Assembly (NCBI RefSeq): GCF_020329435.1
Contig: NZ_JAGKJK010000004.1
Coordinates: 434,001 to 498,000, forward strand
Length of the DNA: 64,000 nucleotides
DNA from: Bradyrhizobium hereditatis
Lineage (GTDB): Bacteria > Pseudomonadota > Alphaproteobacteria > Rhizobiales > Xanthobacteraceae
Direction: 5' to 3'
Shown here: one piece after another, positions 48,072-57,357 of the stretch
Layout: the number at the start of each line of letters is the position of its first letter
How positions within the stretch are numbered: the stretch's first letter is position 1
The notes under the pieces: model-generated
Seen by the model: the letters and a program-made list of their open reading frames with translations, nothing else
What the model was told of the DNA's origin: nothing
Database searches by the model: none
Program-made: the position numbers and the translations under genes

Positions 48072-48416
48072 TTACTTCACCGCCGTCACCACGATCTCCA
48101 CAATGTGCGGCGGTTCGAGATCGACGCCGATACAGGCGCGCATCGGCGGGTTTTTGCGATCAACCCATTCGTCCCAGGCCCGATTCATCTCGGCCTTCTG
48201 CTTGATGTCTGTGATATAGACGATGGCCGAGAGGATTTTGCTCTTGTCGGTGCCGCACAGCGCGAGGCTTTCGTCGATACGGGCGAGTGCCTTTACGCTC
48301 TGCTCATACATTGACGGACTGACCGGATCGGGAGCAACCGCCACCGTGAAAACAAGATCGTCGTGCGCGACCGCACGGCTGCGGGTCGGCGTGAGCCCGG
48401 GAAAGCGGGTGATCAT
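48072..48416 (-). CDS. RidA-family protein
   Basis: Encodes 114 residues. The RidA/YjgF trimeric fold is recognised by SPSMYEQSVKALARIDESL, ILSAIVYITDIKQ and the C-terminal PPMRACIGVDL with the Arg that binds carboxylates. Such proteins hydrolyse reactive enamine or imine intermediates, though several paralogues have other roles. It is last in an operon with an NAD(P)-dependent dehydrogenase (12 bp upstream) and a lactonase-like gene. Confidence 0.9.
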   Translation of the reverse strand: MITRFPGLTPTRSRAVAHDDLVFTVAVAPDPVSPSMYEQSVKALARIDESLALCGTDKSKILSAIVYITDIKQKAEMNRAWDEWVDRKNPPMRACIGVDLEPPHIVEIVVTAVK

Positions 48417-48428
48417 GGGAATCTCCGG

Positions 48429-49307
48429 TTAGCGGCCAATATGCTTTGCGATCACAGGGAAATAATTGTCTCCCGATCCGGCATCGATCGCCTCCTGCAG
48501 GATGGTGCCGACCAGCTCCGCGCCGCGGATTTTCAATCCGGCATCGGCCGCGAGCTCCAGTGCGTAAGACAGATCCTTCAGCGCATATTCGGTCGAGAAT
48601 GCGCGCTCCGGAAAAACCCCCGGTACGATCGCCTTCATGCCGTGATTGCGCAGAGCAAAACTGTCAGCCGAGCCCTTGGAAAGCGTGTCGAGCAGCAGCT
48701 TGGGATCGACGCCATTGTGCTTGGCGACTGCAACCGCTTCGGCGAGCGCGTTGACGGTTTCGAACAGCACCATGTTGTTGAGAATTTTTGTGACCTGTCC
48801 CGCGCCGACATCGCCGCAATGCGTGACGTCGGTCGCAAAGCAGCGGATCAACGGCTCGATGTCGGCGTAAAGCGCTGATGTCGCGCCGACCATGACGCTG
48901 AGCGTGCCGTCCTGCGCCGCCTGTCGCGTGCGCGCGATCGGCGCATCGGCCCAGGCTGCGCCCTTGGCCTGCAACCGCCGGGCAAAGTCGCGGGTCTGGC
49001 TCACCGAGGACGTCCCGAGATCGACGACCACCTGGCCGGTCCTGATATTTTCCAGAATGCCGTCGCCCTCGAACACCGCGCGCACATGCCTGGCGCTGGG
49101 CAGGCACAGGAAGACGAGTTCGCTCTGCTTGATGACATCGGCAACGGAGGCCGCGGCGTCGGCTCCGTCGGCGCGCAGCCGCGCCAACGGCTCCGGCGAC
49201 AGATCAAAGGCGAGGACCCGCTTGCCGCTCTTCTTCACGAGATTGCGGCAGATCGGCTCGCCCATCACGCCAAGGCCGATGAAGCCGATGGTCTTGTATT
49301 CCGGCAT
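48429..49307 (-). CDS. NAD(P)-dependent 3-hydroxyisobutyrate dehydrogenase-family oxidoreductase
   Basis: Encodes 292 residues. The Rossmann motif GFIGLGVMGEPICRNL is at the N-terminus, DLGTSSVSQT is the substrate-binding loop, and GAGQVTKILNNM contains the catalytic Lys. The family reduces or oxidises beta-hydroxyacids such as hydroxyisobutyrate or tartronate semialdehyde; the present substrate is unknown. It lies 12 bp from both neighbours in a probable three-gene operon. Confidence 0.9.
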   Translation of the reverse strand: MPEYKTIGFIGLGVMGEPICRNLVKKSGKRVLAFDLSPEPLARLRADGADAAASVADVIKQSELVFLCLPSARHVRAVFEGDGILENIRTGQVVVDLGTSSVSQTRDFARRLQAKGAAWADAPIARTRQAAQDGTLSVMVGATSALYADIEPLIRCFATDVTHCGDVGAGQVTKILNNMVLFETVNALAEAVAVAKHNGVDPKLLLDTLSKGSADSFALRNHGMKAIVPGVFPERAFSTEYALKDLSYALELAADAGLKIRGAELVGTILQEAIDAGSGDNYFPVIAKHIGR

Positions 49308-49319
49308 ATCTAGCTGAGC

Positions 49320-50126
49320 CTATTTCGCGAAGGAGCGCGACGGCGCCAAATGCAGCGCGAACGCATCGACCTTGTCGCTGGCGCGCGGATAGATCTCGCT
49401 CACGATCGGATCGTGGCCGGGGATGAAACGGTCGGGATGGCCGGCCAGCCGCTCGACGGTTTCCCAGCCCTGCGCCATGTCGCCGACATTGTAGACGATC
49501 GGAAACGGGCTGCGCTTGTGCAAATTGGCGTAGTAATGCGCCGCGTCCGACGCCAGCACCACCGGCCCACGCGCCGTTTCCACCCGCACCACCTGCAGCC
49601 CATCGGAATGGCCGCCGACGCGATGCACGGTGACGCCGGGCGCGATCTCGCCGTCGCCGGAATGGAAGGTGACGCGGTCGCCGTAGACATGACGCACCAT
49701 CGTGGTGACGTGCTCGACCGAGAATGGGTGCCGCAACAGGCCGTTGCACATGCAGCGCCCGGTCGCGTAGCTCATCTCGCGCTCCTGCAGATGAAACCGC
49801 GCATTGGGGAAGCGATCCAGATTGCCGGCGTGGTCATAGTGCAGATGGGTGACGATCACGTCGCCGATGGTCTCGGCAGCCACGCCGAAATCTTTCAGCG
49901 CGTCGACCGGATTGAGCGTGAGCTTGCGCGAGCGCGCTTTCGCCTCGTCGGCATTGAAGCCGGTGTCGACCAGGATGTCGCGGCCGCCAGCCCGGACCAG
50001 CCAAACGAAATAATCGAGGTCCTGGGCGGTGGTTTCGTGCGGATCGGGAACCAGAAAGTTCAGATGAGGGGTACGGGGCGACATGGTCGCGTAGCGCAGC
50101 GCATAGATTTCGTAGACGTTTCCCAT
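49320..50126 (-). CDS. N-acyl-homoserine-lactonase-family metallohydrolase
   Basis: Encodes 268 residues from the ATG at 50126; an in-frame GTG at 50135 is equally weak in Shine-Dalgarno. The complete HxHxDH motif (THLHYDHAGN) and later ligands (GGHSDG and LASDAAHYY) match the AiiA/AttM lactonase group. It may hydrolyse an acyl-homoserine lactone or another lactone. It is first in an operon with a dehydrogenase and RidA, which is more like a catabolic unit (lactone to hydroxyacid to keto acid) than a dedicated quorum-quenching gene. Confidence 0.82.
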   Translation of the reverse strand: MGNVYEIYALRYATMSPRTPHLNFLVPDPHETTAQDLDYFVWLVRAGGRDILVDTGFNADEAKARSRKLTLNPVDALKDFGVAAETIGDVIVTHLHYDHAGNLDRFPNARFHLQEREMSYATGRCMCNGLLRHPFSVEHVTTMVRHVYGDRVTFHSGDGEIAPGVTVHRVGGHSDGLQVVRVETARGPVVLASDAAHYYANLHKRSPFPIVYNVGDMAQGWETVERLAGHPDRFIPGHDPIVSEIYPRASDKVDAFALHLAPSRSFAK

Positions 50127-50624
50127 CGGTGTCACTTTTTTCTTGGTTGGACGCAGGCCGACACCGGCAACAAGCCATTGTCATCCGCAAAGGTCAAACC
50201 CCGCCAGCGAATGGCAGCCGCGTGACACAACAGCAGGAATGCACCTTCTGTGAGAAAAATCACATCTAACTCGCCATGGTAGTTAGTAGTGATTTGCGGG
50301 TTGGCAGCATCGAGCCGACGGCGCCTGCCCGCCATGTCGAGACAAGAACGGCCGTTTGCGCCAAAAGGAGCTTTCGGTCCGATTGGGAACCGGTTTGTAC
50401 GAACGGGACCGACGTTGCAGCGCTGCCACGGTGGGCGCTTTTATTCCCTCCTCCGCCGCGGCCCGTCGCGATGAATTGTCGCAATTAATGACGAGATCGC
50501 AATCAGTTGACGGGGGTGCAGAGCCGGTTTGATAATGCCGATACCGTAGAGTAAGGTCGCCCGCCGCGCGAGCTGGCATCGGCGCTATTATGGCTGGGTT
50601 GCCGTGATCTGGACTACCATTATT
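50127..50624. other. Divergent intergenic region
   Basis: About 500 bp between the lactonase and caspase-fold starts. Several short frames exist on both strands (about 50276-50488) but none has a domain, start signal or consistent codon bias. A GGAAC at about 50387 lacks the matching -10 for EcfG. I see no RNA gene. It should contain the promoters of both flanking genes. Confidence 0.5.
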
Positions 50625-52112
50625 ATGAAAATCCGCCCTGCATTGCTCCTCACATTGCTTTTTGCGCTCGCCTCGGTTGCGCCGTCTTTCGCCGCTGGTG
50701 AACGCTATGCGCTGGTGATCGGCAACGCGAAATATCCTGATGCCGACGCGCCCCTGAAGGAGCCGATCAACGACGCACGCGACATCGCCGACGAGCTCAA
50801 GCGCGACGGCTTCAATGTCGACATCGGCGAGAACCTGACCGGCGAGCAGATGCGCCGGGCCTTCGAGCGCCTCTATGGCAAGATCAAGCCCGGATCGGTC
50901 GCGCTGCTGTTCTTCTCGGGCTTTGGCGTGCAGTCGAGCCGCCAGAGCTACATGATCCCCGTCGATGCGCAGATCTGGACCGAGGCCGACGTCCGCCGCG
51001 ACGGTTTCAGCCTCGAGACCGTACTGGGCGAGATCAACAGCCGCGGCGCCGGCGTCAAGATCGCGCTGATCGATGCTTCCAGGCGCAATCCGTTCGAGCG
51101 CCGGTTCCGTAGCTTTTCCGCGGGGCTTGCGCCGGTGATTGCGCCGAACGGCACGCTGGTGATGTATTCGGCCGCCCTCTCGTCAGTCATTTCGGACAAT
51201 GGCAGCGACCGCAGCTTGTTCGTGCGTGAACTGCTGAAGGAAATCCGCACCCCCGACCTGACGGCAGAGGAAACGCTGAACCGGACCCGCGTCGGCGTCA
51301 CCCGCGCCTCGCGCAGCGAGCAGGTGCCGTGGATTTCCTCGTCCCTGGCCGAGGATTTCTCCTTTATCCCGAGCGGCGCCGGGCCGCGACCGGCGAGCCC
51401 GCCGCCAGCTCCGGTAGCCGCGGTGCCCGCACCCGCGCCAGCCCCGGCTCCCCCGCCCGCACCTGCCCCTGCACCTGCCGCGCCCCAGGTGGCCGCGCCC
51501 GCGCCGCCGCCCCCGCCACCTCCTGCACCGCCGAAACCGGTTGAAGCCGCTATCCCGCCGCCTGCACCGCCAGCCAAGCCGGTCGAAACCCCGAGTCCGA
51601 CGGCGGTCGCACTTGCCGACGATCCAACGATCAAGACCTTGACCGCCAAGATCAACGACAATCCGGACGATGTGGCCGCGCTGTACCGGCGCGGGCAGGT
51701 CTATGCCAGCAAGGGCGCCTACGAGCTCGCGATCAAGGACTTCAACAATTCGCTGCGGCTGAACCCGAAGGACGTGGAAGCCTATAACAACCGCTGCTGG
51801 GCGCGCACGGTGATCGGCGACCTGCAGGCGGCGCTGAAGGATTGCAACGAGGCGCTGCGGCTGCGGCCGAATTTCGTCGACGCGCTCGACAGCCGCGGAC
51901 TCCTCAATCTGAAGAACGGCCAGAATAAGAATGCAATTGCTGATTTCGATGCGGCCCTAAAGATCAACCCGAGATTGACGTCGTCATTGTATGGCCGCGG
52001 CCTTGCCAAGAAGCGCAACGGCTCGATTGCGGAAGGCGACCTCGATATCAACAATGCGAAGGCGATGGATCCCAATATCGTGAAGGAATTCGCCGATTAC
52101 GGGGTCCAGTAA
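50625..52112 (+). CDS. Secreted caspase-fold protein lacking the catalytic dyad, with TPR domain
   Basis: Encodes 495 residues from the ATG at 50625, which directly starts a signal peptide (MKIRPALLLTLLFALASVA..SFAAGE). Residues 25-255 have the caspase/C14 fold (YALVIGNAKY, NDARDIADEL). The catalytic His is replaced by Phe100 (FFSGFGVQ in place of SGHG) and the Cys by Ser152 (IDASRRNPF in place of DAC), so peptidase activity is unlikely. A Pro/Ala-rich linker (about 258-330) joins it to three or four TPR units (about 345-480). The TPR end is similar to the exported TPR protein at 15704-16585. It is probably an envelope scaffold. A GTG at 50604 is an alternative start. Confidence 0.88.
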   Translation: MKIRPALLLTLLFALASVAPSFAAGERYALVIGNAKYPDADAPLKEPINDARDIADELKRDGFNVDIGENLTGEQMRRAFERLYGKIKPGSVALLFFSGFGVQSSRQSYMIPVDAQIWTEADVRRDGFSLETVLGEINSRGAGVKIALIDASRRNPFERRFRSFSAGLAPVIAPNGTLVMYSAALSSVISDNGSDRSLFVRELLKEIRTPDLTAEETLNRTRVGVTRASRSEQVPWISSSLAEDFSFIPSGAGPRPASPPPAPVAAVPAPAPAPAPPPAPAPAPAAPQVAAPAPPPPPPPAPPKPVEAAIPPPAPPAKPVETPSPTAVALADDPTIKTLTAKINDNPDDVAALYRRGQVYASKGAYELAIKDFNNSLRLNPKDVEAYNNRCWARTVIGDLQAALKDCNEALRLRPNFVDALDSRGLLNLKNGQNKNAIADFDAALKINPRLTSSLYGRGLAKKRNGSIAEGDLDINNAKAMDPNIVKEFADYGVQ

Positions 52113-52274
52113 CTTTAGGTGCATTAACTTTTTTCGACAAAGGCTGGCGGGCGCCTCGAACCCTGTGGCGGGTATCCAGACTAAGGAACAGCAGCCGGTG
52201 TGACCGCTAAGGTCCGGCAGCTCATTTGGATGACATTGGAACTGCGTGGGAAGCCCGCAAGGAGGGGACAGGCA

Positions 52275-52943
52275 ATGGCAAATTTCTCGGCAACGAAAAC
52301 CCTTACCGCAATCGTTTCGGTTGCAGCACTCGGCGCGGCCGTTTCCTTCGCGGGGAGCGCAGTGGCCCAGAACGTCACCGAGGACCAGATCATCCGCGCG
52401 CTGGTGCCTGAGAAGAAGCCACTGACCCGCGGCCTTTCGGTCGGCCCGCAACAGACCGTCGACCCGACCCCAGCAGCCGCCGAGGGTAAACTCGTTCAGA
52501 AATACCGCGGTCGCTCCACGCGCTCGCTTTCGATGGCCGAGCGCGAGGAGATCGCCACCATCGTCAAGGACAAGCCGAAGATCGATCTGGAGATCAATTT
52601 CGATTACAACTCCGCCGACATCAGCGCAAAATCGCTGCCGTCGGTTCAGGCGCTCGGCCGTGCGCTCACCAACAATGACCTCAAGGGCTCGACCTTCGTG
52701 GTCGCGGGCCATACCGATGCGGCCGGCGGCGAAGCCTATAACCAGGATCTCTCCGAGCGCCGCGCCGACGCGATCAAGCGCTATCTCGTCGACAAATACG
52801 GCATCAACGGCACCGACCTCGTCACCGTCGGATATGGCAAGAGCAAGCTCAAGGATCCGAGCCAGCCGCTGGCGGAAGTGAACCGCCGTGTGCAGGTCGT
52901 CAACATGGAAAACAAGGCCACGGCGGCGAACGCGTCCAAGTAA
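52275..52943 (+). CDS. OmpA-family outer membrane/periplasmic protein
   Basis: Encodes 222 residues with AAGGAGGGGAC upstream. A signal peptide (..AALGAAVSFAGSAVAQ) precedes a 75-residue polar region and an OmpA C-terminal peptidoglycan-binding domain: INFDYNSADI, VAGHTDAAGG and NQDLSERRADAIKRYLV, ending VNRRVQVV. No beta-barrel is present, so it anchors a complex to peptidoglycan rather than forming a pore. It follows the caspase-fold gene by 160 bp, and the two may act together in the periplasm. Confidence 0.93.
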   Translation: MANFSATKTLTAIVSVAALGAAVSFAGSAVAQNVTEDQIIRALVPEKKPLTRGLSVGPQQTVDPTPAAAEGKLVQKYRGRSTRSLSMAEREEIATIVKDKPKIDLEINFDYNSADISAKSLPSVQALGRALTNNDLKGSTFVVAGHTDAAGGEAYNQDLSERRADAIKRYLVDKYGINGTDLVTVGYGKSKLKDPSQPLAEVNRRVQVVNMENKATAANASK

Positions 52944-52977
52944 GGGGGCGTGGCGCCGACCAATAGTTTGCGGCTAC

Positions 52978-53016
52978 AATACGTCCCGCAGCGCCCGTGC
53001 GGGACGTATTCGTTTT
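52978..53016 (+). terminator. Rho-independent terminator after the OmpA-family gene
   Basis: A perfect 13-bp stem (AATACGTCCCGCA at 52978-52990 and TGCGGGACGTATT at 52998-53010) with a seven-base loop is followed by CGTTTT. It lies 35 bp after the stop and separates this gene from the RND efflux operon. Confidence 0.85.
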
Positions 53017-53090
53017 GGGTACGATCGCAGGCCTTCGGCCAGCCAGATCCACCCGTTTGATTTTGACTTCCAGTCTGGATTGATCCGGCG

Positions 53091-54017
53091 ATGAAATTCT
53101 CCGAATACCTCAAACCTGCGCTTGGAACGGCTTTCGTTGTCGTTCTGGCCGTAGGCTATTACTGGTTCGAGCACCGTCCTCGCGCCGAAGAAAAGGAAAC
53201 GCCCGGCCAGGCGCTGGTGATCGTGACCAAATCCACCAATGCATGCTTCTCCGACATGGTGCGGGTCACCGGCTTCATCGTGCCGCGCCGCGAGGCCCAG
53301 ATCGGCGTCGACCAGGAAGGCTCCAGGGTCACCGATCTCTTCGTCAAGGAAGGTGATACGGTCACCGAAAATCAGGAGCTGGCGCGCCTCACCCCGCCGC
53401 CGCAAATTCCGGGCGCGCCCGGCGGCAGGCCCAGCGGGCCGGTCTCGCTCCGTGCGCCGGCGGCCGGTCTTGTCACCGAAGTGAGGACCGCGGTCGGCGC
53501 GCCGGCCTCGCCGCAGGCAGGCCCGATGTTCCGTATTTCCGTCAACAATGAAATCGAGTTAGAGGCCGAAGTGCCGAGCGTTCATCTGCTGAAGCTCAAT
53601 CCCGGCGCCACGGTGCGCATCAGCCGTGACGACGCACCCGATGTCGTCGGCAAGGTCCGGCAGATCTCGCCGCAGATCGATCGCAACACCCAGCTCGGCA
53701 AGGTCAGGATTTCACTGAACAACAATCCCTCGCTCAAGGTCGGCATGTTTGCCCGCGCCAACATCGACGCCAAGCGATCCTGTGGCGTCGCGGTTCCCCG
53801 CACCGCGATCGACCGCTTGACGCTGCAGGTGGTCAAAGGCAACACGATCGAGACACGCAAGGTGCGCGTCGGCCTTACCTCCGAAACCTCAACCGAAATT
53901 CTTGAAGGCCTCGACGTCGGCGAAATCGTCGTGGCTGATGCTGGTACCTCGCTGCACGACGGCGACCAGGTCAAGACCATGTTCGCCGACGAACTCGAAC
54001 GCACGCGGGCACGCTAA
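53091..54017 (+). CDS. RND efflux periplasmic adaptor, short form
   Basis: Encodes 308 residues. An N-terminal membrane anchor or signal (residues 10-25, ALGTAFVVVLAVGYYWF) is followed by lipoyl-like (GFIVPRREAQIGVDQEGSRV and LRAPAAGLVTEV) and beta-barrel domains and a membrane-proximal domain (SCGVAVPRTAIDRL). The two lipoyl halves are joined only by a short Pro/Gly-rich loop (PPPQIPGAPGG), where most RND adaptors carry a long helical hairpin. Adaptors without the hairpin do exist, but they cannot contact the outer-membrane channel in the usual way. Its stop overlaps the pump start by one base. Confidence 0.9.
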   Translation: MKFSEYLKPALGTAFVVVLAVGYYWFEHRPRAEEKETPGQALVIVTKSTNACFSDMVRVTGFIVPRREAQIGVDQEGSRVTDLFVKEGDTVTENQELARLTPPPQIPGAPGGRPSGPVSLRAPAAGLVTEVRTAVGAPASPQAGPMFRISVNNEIELEAEVPSVHLLKLNPGATVRISRDDAPDVVGKVRQISPQIDRNTQLGKVRISLNNNPSLKVGMFARANIDAKRSCGVAVPRTAIDRLTLQVVKGNTIETRKVRVGLTSETSTEILEGLDVGEIVVADAGTSLHDGDQVKTMFADELERTRAR

Positions 54018-57000
54018 TGGCTTTGAATATCTCGGCTTGGTCGATCCGGAATCCGCTTCCGTCGGTCGTCTTTTCAATCATTCTCCTGGTACTGGGCTGG
54101 GTCAGCTTCACCAAGCTTGCGGTGACGCGGCTGCCGAGCGCCGACATCCCCGTGATTTCGGTCGCAGTCGCGCAATTCGGCGCAGCTCCCGCCGAATTGG
54201 AAGCGCAGGTTACCAAGACCATCGAGGACGGCGTCTCCGGCGTCGAGGGCGTGCGGCATATTTCGTCCTCGATCACCGACGGCCTGTCGGTGACGACGAT
54301 CCAGTTCGCGCTTGAGACCAACACCGACCGCGCGCTCAACGACGTCAAGGACGCAGTCACGCGCGTCCGCGCCAACCTGCCGCAAAACGTAAACGAGCCG
54401 CTGATCCAGCGCGTCGACGTGATCGGTCTGCCGATCGTCACCTATGCGGCGATCTCACCCGGCAAGACGCCGGAGCAGCTTTCCTATTTCGTCGACGACG
54501 TCGTCAAACGCGCATTGCAGGGCGTGCGTGGCGTCGCCCAGGTCGAGCGCATCGGCGGTGTCGAGCGCGAGATTCTGGTCTCGCTCGATCCCGACCGGCT
54601 GCAGGCGGCGGGGCTGACGGCCGTCAATGTCAGCCAGATCCTGCGCGGGACCAATGTCGACCTCGCCGGCGGTCGCGCCGAAATCGGCAAGAATGACCAG
54701 GCGATCCGCACGCTGGCCGGCGCCAAGACGCTGAACGAGCTCGCCGGCACCATGATCCCGCTGTTCGGCGGCGGCGAAGTGCGGCTCGACGATCTCGGCA
54801 CCGTCACCGACACCATTGCCGATCGCCGGACCTTTGCCCGCTTCAACGGCGAGCCGGTGGTAGCGCTCGGCATCAAGCGCTCCAAGGGCGCCAGCGACGT
54901 GGTGGTAGCGGCCGCCGTGCAGAAGCGCATCGACGCACTGAAGGTCGCCCATCCCGACGTCGACCTGAAGCTGATCGACACCTCTGTCGATTTCACCAAG
55001 GGCAATTACGATGCGGCGATCTCGACCCTGTTCGAGGGCGCGATCCTTGCTGTGATCGTCGTGCTGTTGTTCCTGCGCGATATCAGAGCCACCATCATCG
55101 CCGCGATCTCGCTGCCGCTGTCGATCTTCCCGGCGTTCTGGGCGATGGACCTGCTCGGCTTCTCGCTGAACCTGGTCTCCTTCCTCGCCATCACGCTGTC
55201 GACGGGTATTCTGGTCGACGACGCCATCGTCGAGATCGAAAACATCGTGCGCCACATGCGCATGGGCAAATCGCCCTATCGCGCGGCGCTCGAAGCCGCC
55301 GACGAAATCGGCCTTGCGGTGATCGCGATTTCACTGACCATCATCGCGATCTTTGCGCCCGCCAGCTTTATGTCCGGCATCGCCGGGCAGTTCTTCAAGC
55401 AGTTCGGCATCACCGTGTCGGTGCAGGTGTTCTTCTCGCTGCTCGCCGCGCGCTTCGTGACGCCGGTGCTGGCCGCCTATTTCCTGAAAGATCATCCGCA
55501 CGACGAGCCGCCGCCCGGGCGCACCCTGCAGACCTACGCCAAACTGGTGACCTGGTCGGTGAAGCACTATTTCATCACCGTTCTGATAGGTCTCGGCGTG
55601 TTCGCCGCCTCGATCTGGAGCATCACGCTACTGCCGCAAGGCTTCCTGCCGGCGCAAGACACCGCGCGCTCGCTGCTTGCGATGGAATTGCCGCCGGGCT
55701 CGCAGCTCGCCTACACCGAGAAGGTGACGGAAGAAATCGTCGCCCGGCTGCGCAAGCGCCCGGAGGTGAAGAGCATCTTCGTCGACGGCGGCAGGGTGCC
55801 GCCGGGAACGCAGGAAGTGCGGCGCGCGGCGCTGATCATCAATTACACGCCGAAGGCTGATCGCAAGATCACCCAGCGGCAGCTCGAACTCGAGATCGGC
55901 CAGGAACTGGAGAACGTTCCCGATATCCGCTTCTGGTTCCTCGACGAAAACGGCCTGCGTGCGATTTCGCTTGTTGTGACCGGCGCCGACAGCAACATCG
56001 TCAACAACGTCGCGAGCGAGCTTGCGACGCAGATGAAGCGGATTCCGATCATCGCCAACGTGATTTCGGAAACCGCCCTCGACCGGCCCGAACTTCGCAT
56101 CCGCCCGCGCGCCGAGTTGGCGGCACGGCTCGGCGTCTCAACCGAAAGCCTGTCGCAAACTATCCGCGTGGCCACCATCGGCGACGTCGGTCCGGCTTTG
56201 GCGAAATTCGACGCCGGCGACCGCCAGGTGCCGATCCGCGTCCAGCTCGAGGACAGCGCGCGCAGCGACCTGCAGATGCTGCAGCAATTGCGGGTGCCGC
56301 TCGGTCAGCGCGGTGAGCGCGGCGGCGTGCCGCTGTCGGTGGTCGCCGACATCCAGCTCGATCAAGGGCCGACCAGCATCAACCGTTACGACCGCGAGCG
56401 GCAGGCGACGGTCGCCGCCGACCTCGTTGGCACCGCAGCCCTCGGCGACGCTACCAAGTTGATCTACGACCTTCCGGTGATGAAGAGCCTGCCGAAGGGC
56501 GTCAAGGTAAGTCCGTCGGGCGATGCCGAAAGCCTCAACGAATTGTCGGAGGGCTTTGCCACCGCCATCACTGCCGGCCTGATGATGGTCTATGCGGTGC
56601 TGGTGCTGCTGTTCGGCACCTTCCTGCAGCCGATCACCATCCTGTTCTCGCTGCCGCTGTCGATCGGCGGCGCGATCGCAGCATTGCTGCTGACCGGCAA
56701 GCAGCTCACCACGCCGGTCTGGATCGGCATCTTAATGCTGATGGGCATCGTCACCAAGAACGCCATCATGCTGGTCGAATTCGCGACCACGGCGATCCGC
56801 GAGGGCAAGAAGCGCGAAGAGGCCATGATCGACGCCGGCATGAAGCGCGCGCGCCCGATCGTGATGACGACGATTGCGATGGCGGCGGGCATGATGCCGT
56901 CAGCGCTGGCGTTTGGCGCCGGCGGCGAATTCCGCTCACCGATGGCGCTTGCCGTGATCGGCGGCCTGATCTTCTCCACTATCCTGTCGCTGGTGTTCGT

Positions 57001-57181
57001 GCCGGCGATGTTCATGGTGATGGACGATTTCGGCGCGCTGTGCTGGCGCTTGGGTAGACGGCTGATCGTCTCCAGCGCGGAGACGGAATCCGGCGCAGGC
57101 CACGGGCCGGATCATCGCAGCGAGCCGCCGGCCAAGGGCCCACCCGGCGTACCGCCGGCAATGTCGCCCGCGGCGGAGTGA
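54017..57181 (+). CDS. RND-family efflux permease
   Basis: Encodes 1054 residues, the full length of an RND transporter. Twelve transmembrane segments in the 1+5+1+5 pattern are apparent, with two large periplasmic loops. The proton-relay Asp pair is in TM4 (GILVDDAIVEIENI). The most likely group is the HAE1/AcrB-like multidrug type. The C-terminal tail (after about residue 1020) is polar and Pro/Gly-rich. It is translationally coupled to the adaptor upstream; no outer-membrane channel gene follows. Substrates unknown. Confidence 0.95.
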   Translation: MALNISAWSIRNPLPSVVFSIILLVLGWVSFTKLAVTRLPSADIPVISVAVAQFGAAPAELEAQVTKTIEDGVSGVEGVRHISSSITDGLSVTTIQFALETNTDRALNDVKDAVTRVRANLPQNVNEPLIQRVDVIGLPIVTYAAISPGKTPEQLSYFVDDVVKRALQGVRGVAQVERIGGVEREILVSLDPDRLQAAGLTAVNVSQILRGTNVDLAGGRAEIGKNDQAIRTLAGAKTLNELAGTMIPLFGGGEVRLDDLGTVTDTIADRRTFARFNGEPVVALGIKRSKGASDVVVAAAVQKRIDALKVAHPDVDLKLIDTSVDFTKGNYDAAISTLFEGAILAVIVVLLFLRDIRATIIAAISLPLSIFPAFWAMDLLGFSLNLVSFLAITLSTGILVDDAIVEIENIVRHMRMGKSPYRAALEAADEIGLAVIAISLTIIAIFAPASFMSGIAGQFFKQFGITVSVQVFFSLLAARFVTPVLAAYFLKDHPHDEPPPGRTLQTYAKLVTWSVKHYFITVLIGLGVFAASIWSITLLPQGFLPAQDTARSLLAMELPPGSQLAYTEKVTEEIVARLRKRPEVKSIFVDGGRVPPGTQEVRRAALIINYTPKADRKITQRQLELEIGQELENVPDIRFWFLDENGLRAISLVVTGADSNIVNNVASELATQMKRIPIIANVISETALDRPELRIRPRAELAARLGVSTESLSQTIRVATIGDVGPALAKFDAGDRQVPIRVQLEDSARSDLQMLQQLRVPLGQRGERGGVPLSVVADIQLDQGPTSINRYDRERQATVAADLVGTAALGDATKLIYDLPVMKSLPKGVKVSPSGDAESLNELSEGFATAITAGLMMVYAVLVLLFGTFLQPITILFSLPLSIGGAIAALLLTGKQLTTPVWIGILMLMGIVTKNAIMLVEFATTAIREGKKREEAMIDAGMKRARPIVMTTIAMAAGMMPSALAFGAGGEFRSPMALAVIGGLIFSTILSLVFVPAMFMVMDDFGALCWRLGRRLIVSSAETESGAGHGPDHRSEPPAKGPPGVPPAMSPAAE

Positions 57182-57281
57182 GGCGAAAATTTTCGGTCCG
57201 TCGAGTGACGTGACGTTCAAGACGTCAGGCAAAATTCTCCTGCCACGAATCCGACGTCACGAGGATCCGCCACAGAACCCG

Positions 57282-57304
57282 CCCGGCGTGTCATCATCGC
57301 CGGG
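57282..57304. terminator. Hairpin between the RND operon and DUF433 gene
   Basis: CCCGGCG (57282-57288) and CGCCGGG (57298-57304) form a 7-bp stem with a nine-base loop, 100 bp after the RND stop. There is no T-tract, so it may instead be an operator of the toxin-antitoxin pair. The gap also holds repeated GACGTCA/TGACGT words near 57205-57265. Confidence 0.35.
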
Positions 57305-57357
57305 CTCCGGCGTGCCACACACTGGCAAGATGCCACAAGGCACGCTATTTTAGGGGC

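Noticed and set aside
50380..50410. EcfG-like promoter upstream of the pseudo-caspase gene
   Set aside because: GGAAC is present, but no CGTT occurs at a spacing of 16-17 bases.
50276..50488. Short overlapping open frames on both strands upstream of the pseudo-caspase gene
   Set aside because: No Shine-Dalgarno, no domain, and both strands are equally open, as expected by chance in GC-rich DNA.
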